64,000 bases of DNA from Aphelidium insulamus (lineage: Eukaryota > Aphelidiomycota > Aphelidea > Aphelidiaceae). The first letter of the stretch is position 1. Every line of letters starts with the position of its first letter. The position numbers were made by a program, and so were the translations under genes. Shown in pieces: positions 1 to 9,951 of this stretch. Under the pieces are notes generated by a model. The model made no database searches. It saw only the letters and a list, made by a program, of their open reading frames with translations, and was not told the origin of the DNA. Location of the stretch: contig JAZDSV010000040.1 of NCBI GenBank assembly GCA_036784855.1, positions 1 through 64,000 on the forward strand, written 5' to 3'.

Positions 1-1384
1 GTTTATTATGGATGATGAAATTATTGCCCACAACGCCTCAGCGTTGCAAGCGGTGTTGCCTCTATGACGCACAGACAAACGTGTCCTTAACCGACGAGAA
101 CTCGCAGACCTATGTTGACCTGGGAGCAGCAGCCGCAGCCGTAGAGTCACCAACCTGGTCAAAGCCCCAAAACCACTCAAATGAGTCCGAAATGAAAGGA
201 AGAGAAAATCGACAACACCAGCTTGCTCGACATTGAGCAGCTGCATCGACTCACGCCAAGTCTCTCGGCGTTTTGACAGAGGATCACTGTCGCCACCACC
301 CTGAGTCAAAAAGGCGAGACTCACCGAAACATCCAAACAACAACCACGACCATCTTTCCACTCTGGTAAAGAACAAACTCCGGCCGACGCATCATTCCCA
401 TGAGCCACCAAACGACGAGTGCTCCACCGACATGCTACTCCAGCAGAATCAAATGACCGCCTCCAAAACCTTAGCAACAGCCTCATGCCGACAAACACCG
501 CATCACCACTCAGTACAAACTATCAGAATACTATAAATATCTGACTTGCCAGTCTTGTATAAAGCACATGCACGAGCTTGCAGATAAATAGGATGACCAG
601 TTCAACACGAGTGCAACACGAAACATCCGGGCCAAATGTGAGGTAGGTGTCAAGAGGGATGGCAGTTGTCCAAAGGGAGGCGTCAACTAGATGCAGCTTT
701 CAAACGGACTTGATTAAGTATCGACGAGAGACAGCAAAAGATCGGAAGTATACCAGAGACCCAGAGAAAAGCATGCTGAGGGTAATTAAGTAGAAGCAAG
801 CAACGGTAAAGCATGGGTTCCTGAAGTAGAAATTGTTCTAAATTGAATGGTACAAACGAAGTGTGACGCTATTGTATGGGTAAGCCAAGCAACTGGTTCT
901 GCAGTAGAGGTAGTGAGTGACAAAGGAGTCAACATAAGCGACGGGCTGCGAATTTGTTTAGGGATACTACAGCTAAGGGGGGATGGTAAGGTGGTCAAGT
1001 ATGCTTTTTGCAGTAGCTGATACTGGCATTCCAAATATTGACAAGAGAAAATGCGAATGATGATCAAAATCGTGAAATGGCATTAACTGATAGTGATGTA
1101 TAAAGGAGGATGTACCAACCTTGAAGCTAAGACAATCAAAAGCAGCAGTTGAATTTGAAATTTTCTAACTCGACATAATGTCCAAACTGAACTAATAGAG
1201 TCATTACGAATTGGACAACGATCATTACCAGCAGGCGACATTGGCAAGGGCGCACCCAACAAAGAAGTGCTGCGTGATCTTCATTGCAAACAATATCTTG
1301 TGTGGAAAAGAGTGCCAGTTGGTGTTGGTTGGAGTTGAGCCACCACAGCTCGCGATTTTGACAGATTGAGAGTGAAGACCAAAC

Positions 1385-1734
1385 TCACCACAGCGCAGCC
1401 CGGATCACGCTCACAACGCAGCTCGGACCTTTGGCAGTCTCGCCAACGATTGTTCCATCATCCAGATACCATGCGTGCAACAATAACCCCGGCACTGGGC
1501 GACCGTGAGATGGCCTGCAGCGCAGCGGCCGCAGACACAAGGAAAACAGAAGAGGAACCCAGTGGATCGCCCTTGCTGAACGCCACCGAACTGGCCAGAC
1601 GGTGGGTGGTCCAGATACAAATGTGGTTTGAGCACTGTAACAATATTCCACCCACATGCAGCTTTCAGCGACAGGTCACTTCTCCCTAACCATAGCAAAC
1701 ATGGTCTGCACGCGATACCACAGATTGAAAGCAT
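1385..1734 (-). pseudogene. Broken reverse transcriptase core of the LINE
   Basis: Three minus-strand frames each carry part of one RT domain. One contains the A/B-motif context SKGDPLGS. Another contains LLFSLCLRPL followed by the catalytic motif YLDDGTIVGE (Tyr codon at 1468-1466, the two Asp codons at 1462-1457). Since the motifs sit in different frames within 250 bp, at least two frameshifting indels separate them. The YxDD box identifies a reverse transcriptase. No functional enzyme can be made from this copy. Confidence 0.75.
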
Positions 1735-2197
1735 TTCTCGAAATCGATCTTCAACATGGTGATCCCGTCATTAGAGACCATGCTGCCCCAAAGCCAGCCG
1801 GGTGACAGCATGAACAATAGCCCTCACCACCATTTGGACCACCGGCACCCATCTGACGCGCGGGGAGCCATGGTGAGCTCCTTCAGCCGAGCCAACGGCC
1901 TTCATTGAACATTTTGACACCTAACCGCCTCCAGATTTCGCCAACTGCAATGGGACGCAAACCGCCCGAAGTCTTGTTCAACACAGTCAACGGTACACTA
2001 GCAATGAACGGAGCCAACTCAGACGGCAAACGACCACTTCAGGGAGCAGGTCTCACATGAGTTCCCCACATGCTTGCAGAAGCTTGACTCCCAGCACAAG
2101 GGACTCCCGAACCATCCAAAGCATCCACCAGCGTTGCGCACGTAACCCATCACGGCCACACGCCGTATCACGCGGAAAGAGCGCAGGCACCGTTCCA

Positions 2198-3253
2198 CTA
2201 TTTCATCCTCACGGACAATGCCGGTGGCGTATTCGGTAAAGGAACAAGTTCGGTGGTTCGCTGTGGATGCTTCAGACGCATTGCCTCCAGTACACGGGGA
2301 GTGGTCGTTGCGACTCCTTCGGACACCAAAGCGCGACACGCATCACCATATCGACCAGCCTGAGCCAGCAATTTGCAACGTCGCAGGTTGGTGGCCTTGC
2401 GATCCAATGACATCAACCGCACCTGAGGGACTGCATCCAATAGGTCTCGGAGCAGTTGACGCTTTTCGTTGGCACCCTGGTCCCAAAGCAGCATACGACC
2501 CATGGTGAAATCGGCCTGGGATGCTTTTCGGCGACGTTTACCGCGGATTTCGCGACAGCGAGGCGGAACGTGCAGAACACATTTGGTATAAATGTCCAAC
2601 CGGGCAAACGCATCCACCGAATCCGAGTGAGCTGACACATCGCGCAACAAAGCCAGCAACTGCCTAGCATAAAGAACGCGACAACGTCGTGGGATGAACT
2701 TGAGGTCATCAAGTTGTCGCTCGCGAAGAAGCTGAAACACATTTGGGTCTTCGGTAAAGGGTAAAAAAGGAGCGGGATTGGGCGCCACATCAACGACCGG
2801 AACCGGCGCAGCAGGTGCAGCAGCAGCAGCAGCAGCAGCAGGGTGAGCAGGCGGAAACAAATGACCAGGCGGTGCGTAGACAAATACATCCGCTTCCGGC
2901 AAAGCATGCGGACAGGCAGTTTGGCAACGCGTCAAAATCTTCCCACAGGCGATACAGAACCAGCGCTTGTTTGACTGCAACATATGCTGCAGATGACGGA
3001 GGTTTGCCCCCACCAAATACACTTCCGGTGCGCGAACCAAATGCGACTGAGTGTGGTTGATAAGAGACTGAAGGGACGCGTACGCCTTCTGCTTCGTGCA
3101 AGCCGGGAACGGACACACGATCTGCGGAGGCGAGCTGGGCGGAGGCACTGGCGCAGCCAACGACGACGACGCGACTGTGACGACCGGGTCGGGAGCATCC
3201 ACTTCCATGGCCTGAGTTTGGCCCATGTGGAAGAAGCTGAAGAGGCGGTCCAT
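2198..3253 (-). CDS. LINE N-terminal ORF fragment: C2H2 zinc finger and pre-RT region
   Basis: A 351-codon open stretch starts at ATG 3253 and belongs to the LINE. An acidic, proline/alanine-rich leader precedes a C2H2 finger at about residues 46-70 (CPFPAC, then HTQSH). A second CxxC pair follows (CIACG). A basic stretch of the RGKRRRK type and a segment reading RRCKLLAQAGRYGDACRAL lead into where the reverse transcriptase should begin; this segment resembles the pre-RT region of zinc-finger-bearing LINE proteins. The alanine tract near residue 140 is coded by a GCA/GCT repeat and may be slippage. The frame is lost at the RT boundary, so only the nucleic-acid-binding N-terminus remains. This is retrotransposon coding DNA, not a host gene. 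Confidence 0.7.
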   Translation of the reverse strand: MDRLFSFFHMGQTQAMEVDAPDPVVTVASSSLAAPVPPPSSPPQIVCPFPACTKQKAYASLQSLINHTQSHLVRAPEVYLVGANLRHLQHMLQSNKRWFCIACGKILTRCQTACPHALPEADVFVYAPPGHLFPPAHPAAAAAAAAPAAPVPVVDVAPNPAPFLPFTEDPNVFQLLRERQLDDLKFIPRRCRVLYARQLLALLRDVSAHSDSVDAFARLDIYTKCVLHVPPRCREIRGKRRRKASQADFTMGRMLLWDQGANEKRQLLRDLLDAVPQVRLMSLDRKATNLRRCKLLAQAGRYGDACRALVSEGVATTTPRVLEAMRLKHPQRTTELVPLPNTPPALSVRMK

Positions 3254-3733
3254 GCCAATAGGCCAGGCCTTTGTACTCCTATTGGCTTGCTTCTTTTTTT
3301 CTTATATATATTGTTAAATATTAAATATCTGCAATATTATAATGCATGTATTTAAATATGACATATTCTAGTGTAATTTAGTGCCAGTGCCTGCTGCTTG
3401 CACAGTTTGAACCAATATATGGGTTCTATCTGGCGCAGTTTATTTGCATCGCTCTTAATGTTATGCATTGAGGCATGAGCTCTATCGCCGTTATGTATAG
3501 CAAGTATACCACATAGTATTGATAGTATCGTACCGATAATCAGAGACCATCGGTGCCATACTTCCTAGCTCCTCAATTACATACATACATATATCATACA
3601 CCATGCACATACCATACACATACATACAACTCTCCGTTCATGGTGTGAATGGTCAGTACAATAAACTTTTGCGACTACATTCTTCACAATCAAGAAAAGT
3701 TAACGGCGCCATTTATCGAGTAATATTTACAGA
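3254..3733. other. AT-rich spacer between two LINE copies
   Basis: No supported gene. The stretch is AT-rich with short simple repeats (acatacatac, tatatatt) and poly-T runs. It probably holds the 5' flank of the left LINE and the upstream flank of the MRH receptor gene that starts at 4159, which is now separated from it by the LINE at 3741-4119. Confidence 0.5.
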
Positions 3734-3740
3734 CTGCAGC

Positions 3741-4119
3741 TTTTTTTTTTTTTTTTTTTTTTTCTGAAAGGAGTTTATTAAAGTGAGTCAATTACTGCCG
3801 CGCGGCCAGTGCCATAGCCGTCTCATGCGCCACAATAAAAGAGAGTCGTTGCCACACTCGCTGAATGCTGACAGAAGCCGCAAGGTTGTCCACGTCTGCC
3901 AGGGCTCGGCCAATACGTCGGACAATAGAAATAGTTCGAGTACCAAATGCTCCTAGAGATTCGATAATGAAAGGGAGAAAATCAACTCGGCGCGCTAAAC
4001 ATCGCTCCAGGTACTTTTTGCTTTTTCGCTCCTCGGCTTTTTTGGCGTTCCAGCCACCCCAGTTTGATGCATTGTGCAATTGCTGAAATGACGACACAAT
4101 TGAGACATCAACGCACATG
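3741..4119 (-). mobile_element. 5'-truncated LINE insertion with poly(A) tail and target-site duplication
   Basis: On the minus strand this is the last part of a LINE ORF (3792-4118, ending MALAARQ), then a short 3' UTR ending in taataaactcctttcag and a 23-nt poly(A) tail (T run at 3741-3763). The 10-bp sequence ctgcagcttt occurs at 3734-3743 and again at 4120-4129, as expected for a target-site duplication. The peptide VDFLPFIIESLGAFGT matches the C-terminus of the other LINE copies (VDFLPFILDLFGGFGA) but belongs to a second subfamily. The insertion lies 40 bp upstream of the next gene's start codon. Confidence 0.85.
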
Positions 4120-4158
4120 CTGCAGCTTTAGCAATCACCCAATTGCAATACAACTAGG

Positions 4159-6379
4159 ATGCCAGCCAGGCAAATACAGTCAATTCCACGGCAGCGGTTC
4201 CGTGGTCTGGTTGCCGCACTTGCCGCCATTGCCGTGCTGTGTGGATGGCCTGCTGCACATGCATCCGTGCCCAACAGTGCCTGCATTCTGGTCGACTCGG
4301 AGACCAGTGATCGCTACAATCTGTGGCCGCTGCGTGACGAGTATGTGTGCCATGTACATAGTTAGTAATCTCTTCCACACTACTAATGGTGCAGTGTCAA
4401 GAACTATCGCATCGAGACGGCCGACTCTACCTTCATACTGAATGTGTGCGGGAGTGTGGTGGACAGTGACCCGGATATTAGAGACGGTGTGTGCATTTTC
4501 TGCCTATAGCTGACTGACTGCCATTCACGCTAATCGGACTGACTGCAGGGTGTCGAAAGGATGCCGCCGGATGCCAGGTAGGTGGCTGGTCATATATGGT
4601 GAATGTCGGTTTCTTATCAACTACGCAGGTAGTCAAGGCTAATGGTAAACGCTTTGACATGGGCGACCCGGCCACCACAACTCCTCAACTATTGGGTACA
4701 CACACACATTGTAGATCTGTATACATATGCTGATGGCACAGGACCCAACTTTCTGCAATTAAAGTATGATGGAGGAGACACTTGCGACAACGGCAATCGT
4801 AATCGGTCCATGCGCATCCTGTTCAACTGTGATGCCGCCGCCGGAAACTCTGTCCCCGTATTTGTCAGCAAGTCGTCAAAGTGTATGTCTAGCTGATTTA
4901 CTTATGTATTCTATCGATGCTCACTCATTATAGGTGATTACCTGTTCCAGTGGAATACGGTACAGGCCTGTCCCACACGGGACTCGAAGCAAGTCGCACA
5001 ATGCTCGTATACTGACTTAAATAACTGCTGTAGTGCGCCTGTTATCGGCCCACAGAACTGCGACTTTATCGACACCGACTCCAAGAAGCACTGGGATCTG
5101 TCACATCTAGCGCGGCCCAACACTGACTGGTTCGTGGTGTCCAGCACCACACCGCAACGATTCTACATCAACATTTGTCGACAAGTGCAAGATGCGTCCA
5201 GCGCGGAGAAGGGCTCCGGCGCCGTGCTGGAGACCATCAGTGAGAGTGGAGCGGTGTCATTGCAATCACTTGGCAAAGAGTCGTCCCGCACGATCCAGCC
5301 GCAAGGTGTGTTGAATGATCTATACATATATTTATATATTGGCATGTGTTGATTACTCAAGAGGACGACCGAGGATTGCTCTACCGGATGGACGGTGGCT
5401 ACATATGCCGTCCGGGAGAGTCTTTGCGTGCTAGTGTCATCATTCGCATATTCTGCGATCCTTCTGCCGTGGACGTAAGTCCTTTCCTCTGATGGTAGTA
5501 AGCTATTAATTTGTTTCAAGGCGCCGCCAGTGTTTGTTGGTTCGGACTCTGACTGCCAGTATGAGTTTGCATGGAAAAGGTTTGGATTATGTTGAGATAT
5601 TTGTTAAATTAACATGAATGAATGAATACAGCAAGTACGGATGCCCTATAGTGCCGCCTCGAAGCAGCTGTCAGACCAGCTTGAGCGGCGGAAAAGCAGT
5701 GGACTTGGCACCACTGCGGCTATCATCCGCAAACTATGAAGTAACGTTGCCGTCGGACCCCACGCACAACATCCTGATGAATATGTGCGGATTGGTGGTG
5801 ACGCCGCAAGACAAGCGCTGCGACTACAGTGCCATTTGCCTCATATCTACAGCCCCGAATTCAAATGGGTGGCGAAGTCTGGGCTCGACGGGCGACTTTA
5901 GTGACGCTGGCGGTGGGCTGACATTGCGCTACGTGGACGGTGATTTCTGCGCCACCAACCGCCGAATCGCCACCACGGTGCACTTTTCATGCGACCACAC
6001 CGCAGTCAACAGCCAACCGCGGCTGATGTCGGTGTCGGAAAATGGGTGTGACTACATGCTGGAGTGGAAGACGGACAAGGTGTGCACCACTGCGGCCACT
6101 GCAGCCAGTTCAGAGACAGGTGGCGGCACCGCTAAAACTAGTGGAGCCATGATATTCTTCTGGATTCTGTTCTCGGTGACGGTGACGTACTTTGGAGCTG
6201 GGATGGCGTACAAGCGGTGGCGACTGGGCTATCGCGGCCTTGACCAGGTGCCGCACATTGACTTTTGGCTGAGACTGTGGGACATTGTCCGTGTAAGTGT
6301 GGTGCCTATACACACATATATAATATTATTAACATTGTAGTGCCGCCGCGAGCCGCAATACTCTATACGGCTCGAATGA
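4159..6379 (+). CDS. Cation-independent mannose-6-phosphate-receptor-like protein, three MRH repeats, single-pass membrane
   Basis: Ten exons: 4159-4340, 4395-4486, 4549-4577, 4629-4695, 4742-4882, 4934-5305, 5362-5474, 5521-5579, 5632-6292, 6341-6379. They join to a 584-aa frame. A basic start precedes a hydrophobic signal (GLVAALAAIAVLCGWPAAHA). Three MRH-type lectin repeats follow, recognised by YNLWPL, FILNVCG, LKYDGGDTC, FQWNTVQACP and their counterparts FYINICR and ILMNMCG with CDYMLEWKT. A transmembrane segment (about AMIFFWILFSVTVTYFGAGMA) and a short basic cytosolic tail end the protein. MRH domains bind phosphorylated or high-mannose N-glycans, so a role in sorting lysosomal hydrolases between Golgi and endosomes is likely by family. 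Ligand-binding residues were not checked individually. Confidence 0.82.
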
Positions 6380-6528
6380 ATTTACGCGTAAACGATAAAT
6401 AAAGTGCCTCCATTTGGTGCATATCAAATGTATGTGAGTGTACAGTACGAAATATCTATGACCACTCTTGCTTGGATTGAATCCACACCATTCAACAACA
6501 ACAACAACAATTGACAACACGCGTCAAG

Positions 6529-7800
6529 ATGGTGCAACCAATGCGCGACCGCATGCACCAATATGTGCGCCAACTGCAGGCGGATATTGTCGCCGCGCTG
6601 GACACGCTGGACCCGGAGCATCCATTCCTGCGTGACGCGTGGACGCGCCAGGACGACGACGACGCCACGGGTGGTACATTACGCATTTTTATCTCTATTG
6701 CATCCCTCTTATATAACCCCGCAGACGTGCCGTCTGCAAGCACAGACACAGATAAGCAGCAGCCACCGCAAATACATGGCGGCGGGCTGTCGTGCGTGTT
6801 GCAGGATGGAACCGTGTTTGAAAAGGCCGGTGTGAATGTGTCGGCCGTTGGTGGGGAATTATCTGCACCAGGAGCGGCACAGATGCGTCAGCGTGGCCAC
6901 TTGACTGCTCAAGCACGCCAGGATGTCGGTCAGTAGTATGCGTGATATTTGTCGATGATGTTAAATGGAACAGGCGAACCGCTGCACTTTTATGCCACGG
7001 GAATCAGTCTAGTACTGCATCCGCATAATCCCATGGCACCGACCGTACACGCCAACTATCGCTACTTTGAAATTACCACTGCCGACCACACCAATGTTGT
7101 GGACTGGTGGTTTGGTGGAGGTGTGTAAAGATTGTTGCAGTATTAGTTGGTTGGATTATAACACATAAGGCGCCGACTTGACACCGGCATATCTGTTTGA
7201 AGAGGACGCGCGTCACTTCCACCAGACTCTCCGGGATGCTTGCCAGAAGCATCATCCTGCGCTGCATCCACGCTTTAAGAAGTGGTGTGACGAATACTTT
7301 TACATTCCGCACCGTAAAGAGACTCGCGGCGTGGGCGGAATATTCTTTGACGACTTGAACTACCGAGACACGGATCTCTTCACAGTGACACGCAAGTTAC
7401 AATTATGCCATTATCTATGTATTATTGACAAATGATAGCGTCCGTGGATGACTACTCGGCACAGGAGCGCATATTTCAGTTCGTGAGTGAAGCGGGCAAT
7501 GCCTTCATTCCCGCCTACTTGCCCATCGTAAAACGTCGGTTGGCTGAAGCATTTAACGAGGCACACAAGCAGTGGCAGCAGATTCGACGCGGTCGCTACG
7601 TCGAATTCAATTTGGTGTATGACCGTGGCACAAAGTTTGGCCTGGCCACGCCTGGATCGCGCACCGAGAGCATTTTGATGTCGTTGCCGCGCACCGCGTC
7701 TTGGGAGTACTGTCATGAGGTGGTGCCGGGGAGTGCAGAAGCGGAGCTGCTGCAAGTGACTAGGCATCCGAGGGATTTTTGTGATACTGCCGGGTGCTAG
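6529..7800 (+). CDS. CPOX: Oxygen-dependent coproporphyrinogen III oxidase
   Basis: Exons 6529-6673, 6725-6928, 6974-7120, 7170-7384 and 7465-7800 give 348 aa. The enzyme oxidatively decarboxylates two propionates of coproporphyrinogen III to vinyls, giving protoporphyrinogen IX in heme synthes. Family signatures are clear: [92 protein letters not shown] and ESILMSLP. The start at 6529 gives a short N-terminus with no obvious mitochondrial presequence. The first intron is 51 nt and stop-free, so the unspliced frame also stays open. The fourth intron (7385-7464) is the least certain; the nearer acceptor at 7431 does not keep frame. It follows the MRH receptor by 150 bp on the same strand. Confidence 0.93.
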
Positions 7801-7869
7801 AATCATAACACTAACGCCTCTGCTCATTAACTAATTTATTGTCTGCGAATTGTGCTCGGTGTTTTGTTT

Positions 7870-8337
7870 TTAGTACTGAAGTGGGGTAGCAATTGTTTTT
7901 GTACTCACACTTTTCGTCCCGTACCACACGGAAATTGTCCAGCCGGTGGTCTGATAATATTTCTGTGGAAGTGGTGGAAGCTGCAAGAAAAGACCATCAT
8001 AATGCTCGGTACCTGCGTCTACTCCAGAGCAAACACTCGATCCTGAGCCAATACCGTACTCGTATGCTGGATAGCCCAAGGCATGACAGTTCTTCCACTT
8101 TGCATTGCACTTTAACGACTTATTGGTCAGAGTGATTTTTCTGAATGTGTTTAGGCGGGGCCAATTCTTTGTCGAAAGAGGAATGTCCACATAGTCGAAC
8201 TTTCTACAGAACGGCGGCCCACCTTCATAGGAGTCGCAGCTGTACGTGATGTCGGAACAAGCCGAGACTAGCAATGGTTTTCGGGCGGCAACAAGGGCAC
8301 ACAACGCTGACGCACACAATATGCCTAAAATCATCAT
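7870..8337 (-). CDS. Secreted cysteine-containing protein, member 1 of a local pair
   Basis: Single-exon, 155 aa. A signal peptide (MMILGILCASALCALVAA) is followed by a mature region with several cysteines and aromatic, proline-rich C-terminal motifs. The C-terminal LPPLPQKYYQTTGWTISVWY aligns with LPQLSLNWQGLTGWKISAWY in the next minus-strand gene (8653-9090), and both mature proteins begin with a C-x-SC pair, so the two are tandem duplicates. No known domain is recognised. The extracellular location is inferred from the signal peptide only. Upstream it carries the 12-bp motif at 8465-8476 also found before its paralogue. Confidence 0.72.
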   Translation of the reverse strand: MMILGILCASALCALVAARKPLLVSACSDITYSCDSYEGGPPFCRKFDYVDIPLSTKNWPRLNTFRKITLTNKSLKCNAKWKNCHALGYPAYEYGIGSGSSVCSGVDAGTEHYDGLFLQLPPLPQKYYQTTGWTISVWYGTKSVSTKTIATPLQY

Positions 8338-8464
8338 TTTAAAACTTGAATCTAGGCATCATCATTCTGGCATTAAAAATTTTTATCGCCCAGCATGTAT
8401 AACGCGACGGGTCAATCACAGCACGTCGCAGTAGTTTCAGAGGGAGTTTCATTCTGATGCATCA

Positions 8465-8476
8465 ATCACGTGACGT
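8465..8476. promoter_or_regulatory. Shared upstream motif ATCACGTGACGT (first copy)
   Basis: This 12-bp sequence lies 128 bp upstream of the 8337 start codon. An identical copy is at 9156-9167, 66 bp upstream of the paralogous gene at 9090. It fuses an E-box core (CACGTG) with a CRE-like TGACGT. The region between also has repeated GTTTCA/AGTTTCA words (about 8427-8552). Regulation by bZIP or bHLH factors is only an inference. Confidence 0.4.
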
Positions 8477-8652
8477 AGCTTTTGTTTCACAAGAGTTTCA
8501 CTAAAGGGAAGCAATAGGAAGACGTCTCGGTTGTTTCATCTAGAGTTTCACTGTAGAGAGCAGAATATATGTGTTCATGTATTGTTCATGATATGTGTTC
8601 ATGTATCTATCGATTTCGGTAGTGGTTGACTTTATTTTTGCACGTATGATCA

Positions 8653-9090
8653 CTAACGAGCTTCCAATGGAACTATAATAGTCCTTTGAATCGATGCAAC
8701 TTTCTCAGCCTTATAATACCACGCCGAAATTTTCCAGCCTGTCAGACCTTGCCAATTAAGTGAAAGTTGTGGCAATTTCAAGTATAACGACTTCCAGTGC
8801 CAGCAGACGTCCGGCGTGTCATTAACGCCATAATCCAAGACCTTCCGATACATCTTCTTTCTCTTCGGGTTACGCCTTTTGGTTGTGCAGGAGAGTGTAA
8901 TTTTTTTGATTTTGGTGTAAACAACAAATTGGTTTATATCCAACTGCACGTAATCACCAGCATTGCAAAGCCCGGTAGTGTCGCAACTGACAATCGTCGT
9001 TTGAGTGCAGACAGGTATTGACAAGATCCCCTTGGTTACGGCAGCATCAAATGACAATGCAAAAACGCACAGCAGGCTTAAGAATAACAT
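8653..9090 (-). CDS. Secreted cysteine-containing protein, member 2 of a local pair
   Basis: Single-exon, 145 aa. The signal peptide (MLFLSLLCVFALSFDAAVTK) is followed by cysteines, a basic segment (KRRNPKRKKMYRK) and the C-terminal block shared with the 7870-8337 gene (TGWKISAWYY versus TGWTISVWYG). No family is recognised. It is transcribed in the same direction as its paralogue, 315 bp apart, consistent with tandem duplication and subsequent divergence. The copies are too different to call recent. Confidence 0.72.
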   Translation of the reverse strand: MLFLSLLCVFALSFDAAVTKGILSIPVCTQTTIVSCDTTGLCNAGDYVQLDINQFVVYTKIKKITLSCTTKRRNPKRKKMYRKVLDYGVNDTPDVCWHWKSLYLKLPQLSLNWQGLTGWKISAWYYKAEKVASIQRTIIVPLEAR

Positions 9091-9155
9091 TGTATCAATG
9101 ATAAAAAAGCAGCAGCTCGGATTACGTGATTTAGCAATCTTGTTACACAGCGCGC

Positions 9156-9167
9156 ATCACGTGACGT
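9156..9167. promoter_or_regulatory. Shared upstream motif ATCACGTGACGT (second copy)
   Basis: Exact repeat of the 12-mer at 8465-8476, placed 66 bp upstream of the 9090 start codon. A CCAAT word (gccaatcagg) follows within 20 bp, giving a plausible promoter-proximal cluster. Confidence 0.4.
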
Positions 9168-9544
9168 GGACCGCGAGCCAATCAGGACCACTAAAATTCT
9201 ATGACTATGTAGTGATAATATAATAATGGCTAAGAATGGCTTGTTACCTTGTTATGCAAAGGACGTTAGGCATGTAGTTCAAAACTTCGCAGCTGTTATT
9301 TGGATCATGGATGATTTAGCTGCATTGGGTGCGTGAGCTTCTTCACCTTATTTACCGTACACGGAAAGAAGCTAAATTTGATTTAAAAACTTCCCAAAAC
9401 AGTGCATTTACTTCTAATTGACAGCCCAGCTGGTGAAATTGTATTAAGAGTTGTGTTTGCTTGTGCTGTGTCAAGATGTCGTCTAAGCCGGCGGTCCACG
9501 TGATCGGATGGTCATGATTGAACTGTGTAACTCCACACAATTTA

Positions 9545-9829
9545 ATGTCTGAACAGCCAACTGACGCCGACAAGAAATGTTCGGTATTATCACAATCTGC
9601 GCCAACCACCAGCCACATGGCCATGGCGGCGATCGCGTCGCCTAGCAAGAAGATCCATCATCAGCGTCACTATAGCGTTGGAGAATCGAGTGTCCCGACA
9701 GCCATCCAGCGCCCAACATCATTATCGCCATCATCACGAAAACCGCGATCGGATTCCGTGTCGTCGAAACTGGGCTCGTGGTTGGACACGTCTCTGGTGC
9801 AGTATGTCAGTCGCGCCTGGGATGTCTGA
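9545..9829 (+). CDS. Small serine-rich hypothetical protein
   Basis: An ATG at 9545 opens 94 codons. The product is rich in serine and has basic phosphosite-like clusters (HYSVGESS, RPTSLSPSS, RKPRSDSVSS), with a more hydrophobic C-terminus (SWLDTSLVQYVSRAWDV). No domain or signal peptide is seen. It lies 120 bp before a flagellar coiled-coil gene on the same strand. Codon composition resembles the neighbours, but it is short and unspliced, so it could be spurious. Confidence 0.45.
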   Translation: MSEQPTDADKKCSVLSQSAPTTSHMAMAAIASPSKKIHHQRHYSVGESSVPTAIQRPTSLSPSSRKPRSDSVSSKLGSWLDTSLVQYVSRAWDV

Positions 9830-9951
9830 TACTCTGTTAATACATCTCTGTCTGATACATCCATGTTACAGTCTATATTTAGCCTACTTCCATTCATACG
9901 TATATAGATCTTATATATAAAACTCGATAGCAATATAGCGATACCACTACT

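Larger units (their letters stand above)
1..3253 (-). mobile_element. Degenerate non-LTR retrotransposon (LINE), 3' end cut by the window edge
   Basis: Read on the minus strand, the block runs in LINE order. A C2H2 zinc-finger N-terminal region is at 3253-2198. A broken reverse transcriptase core with a YLDDG catalytic motif is at 1468-1454. A C-terminal region lies near 240-1, ending in the 3' sequence that recurs at 18.2, 25.0 and 60.3 kb. Frame is lost several times between 2200 and 240, so the copy is dead. No LTRs are visible. A 9-bp inverted repeat (GCCAATAGG / CCTATTGGC) sits at the 5' end just beyond 3253. The clade cannot be assigned by eye. The window starts inside the conserved 3' end, so the true 3' terminus lies outside. 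Confidence 0.8.

Noticed and set aside
3741..3763. Poly-T run considered as a Pol III terminator or promoter tract
   Set aside because: It is the poly(A) tail of the adjacent minus-strand LINE, supported by the target-site duplication.
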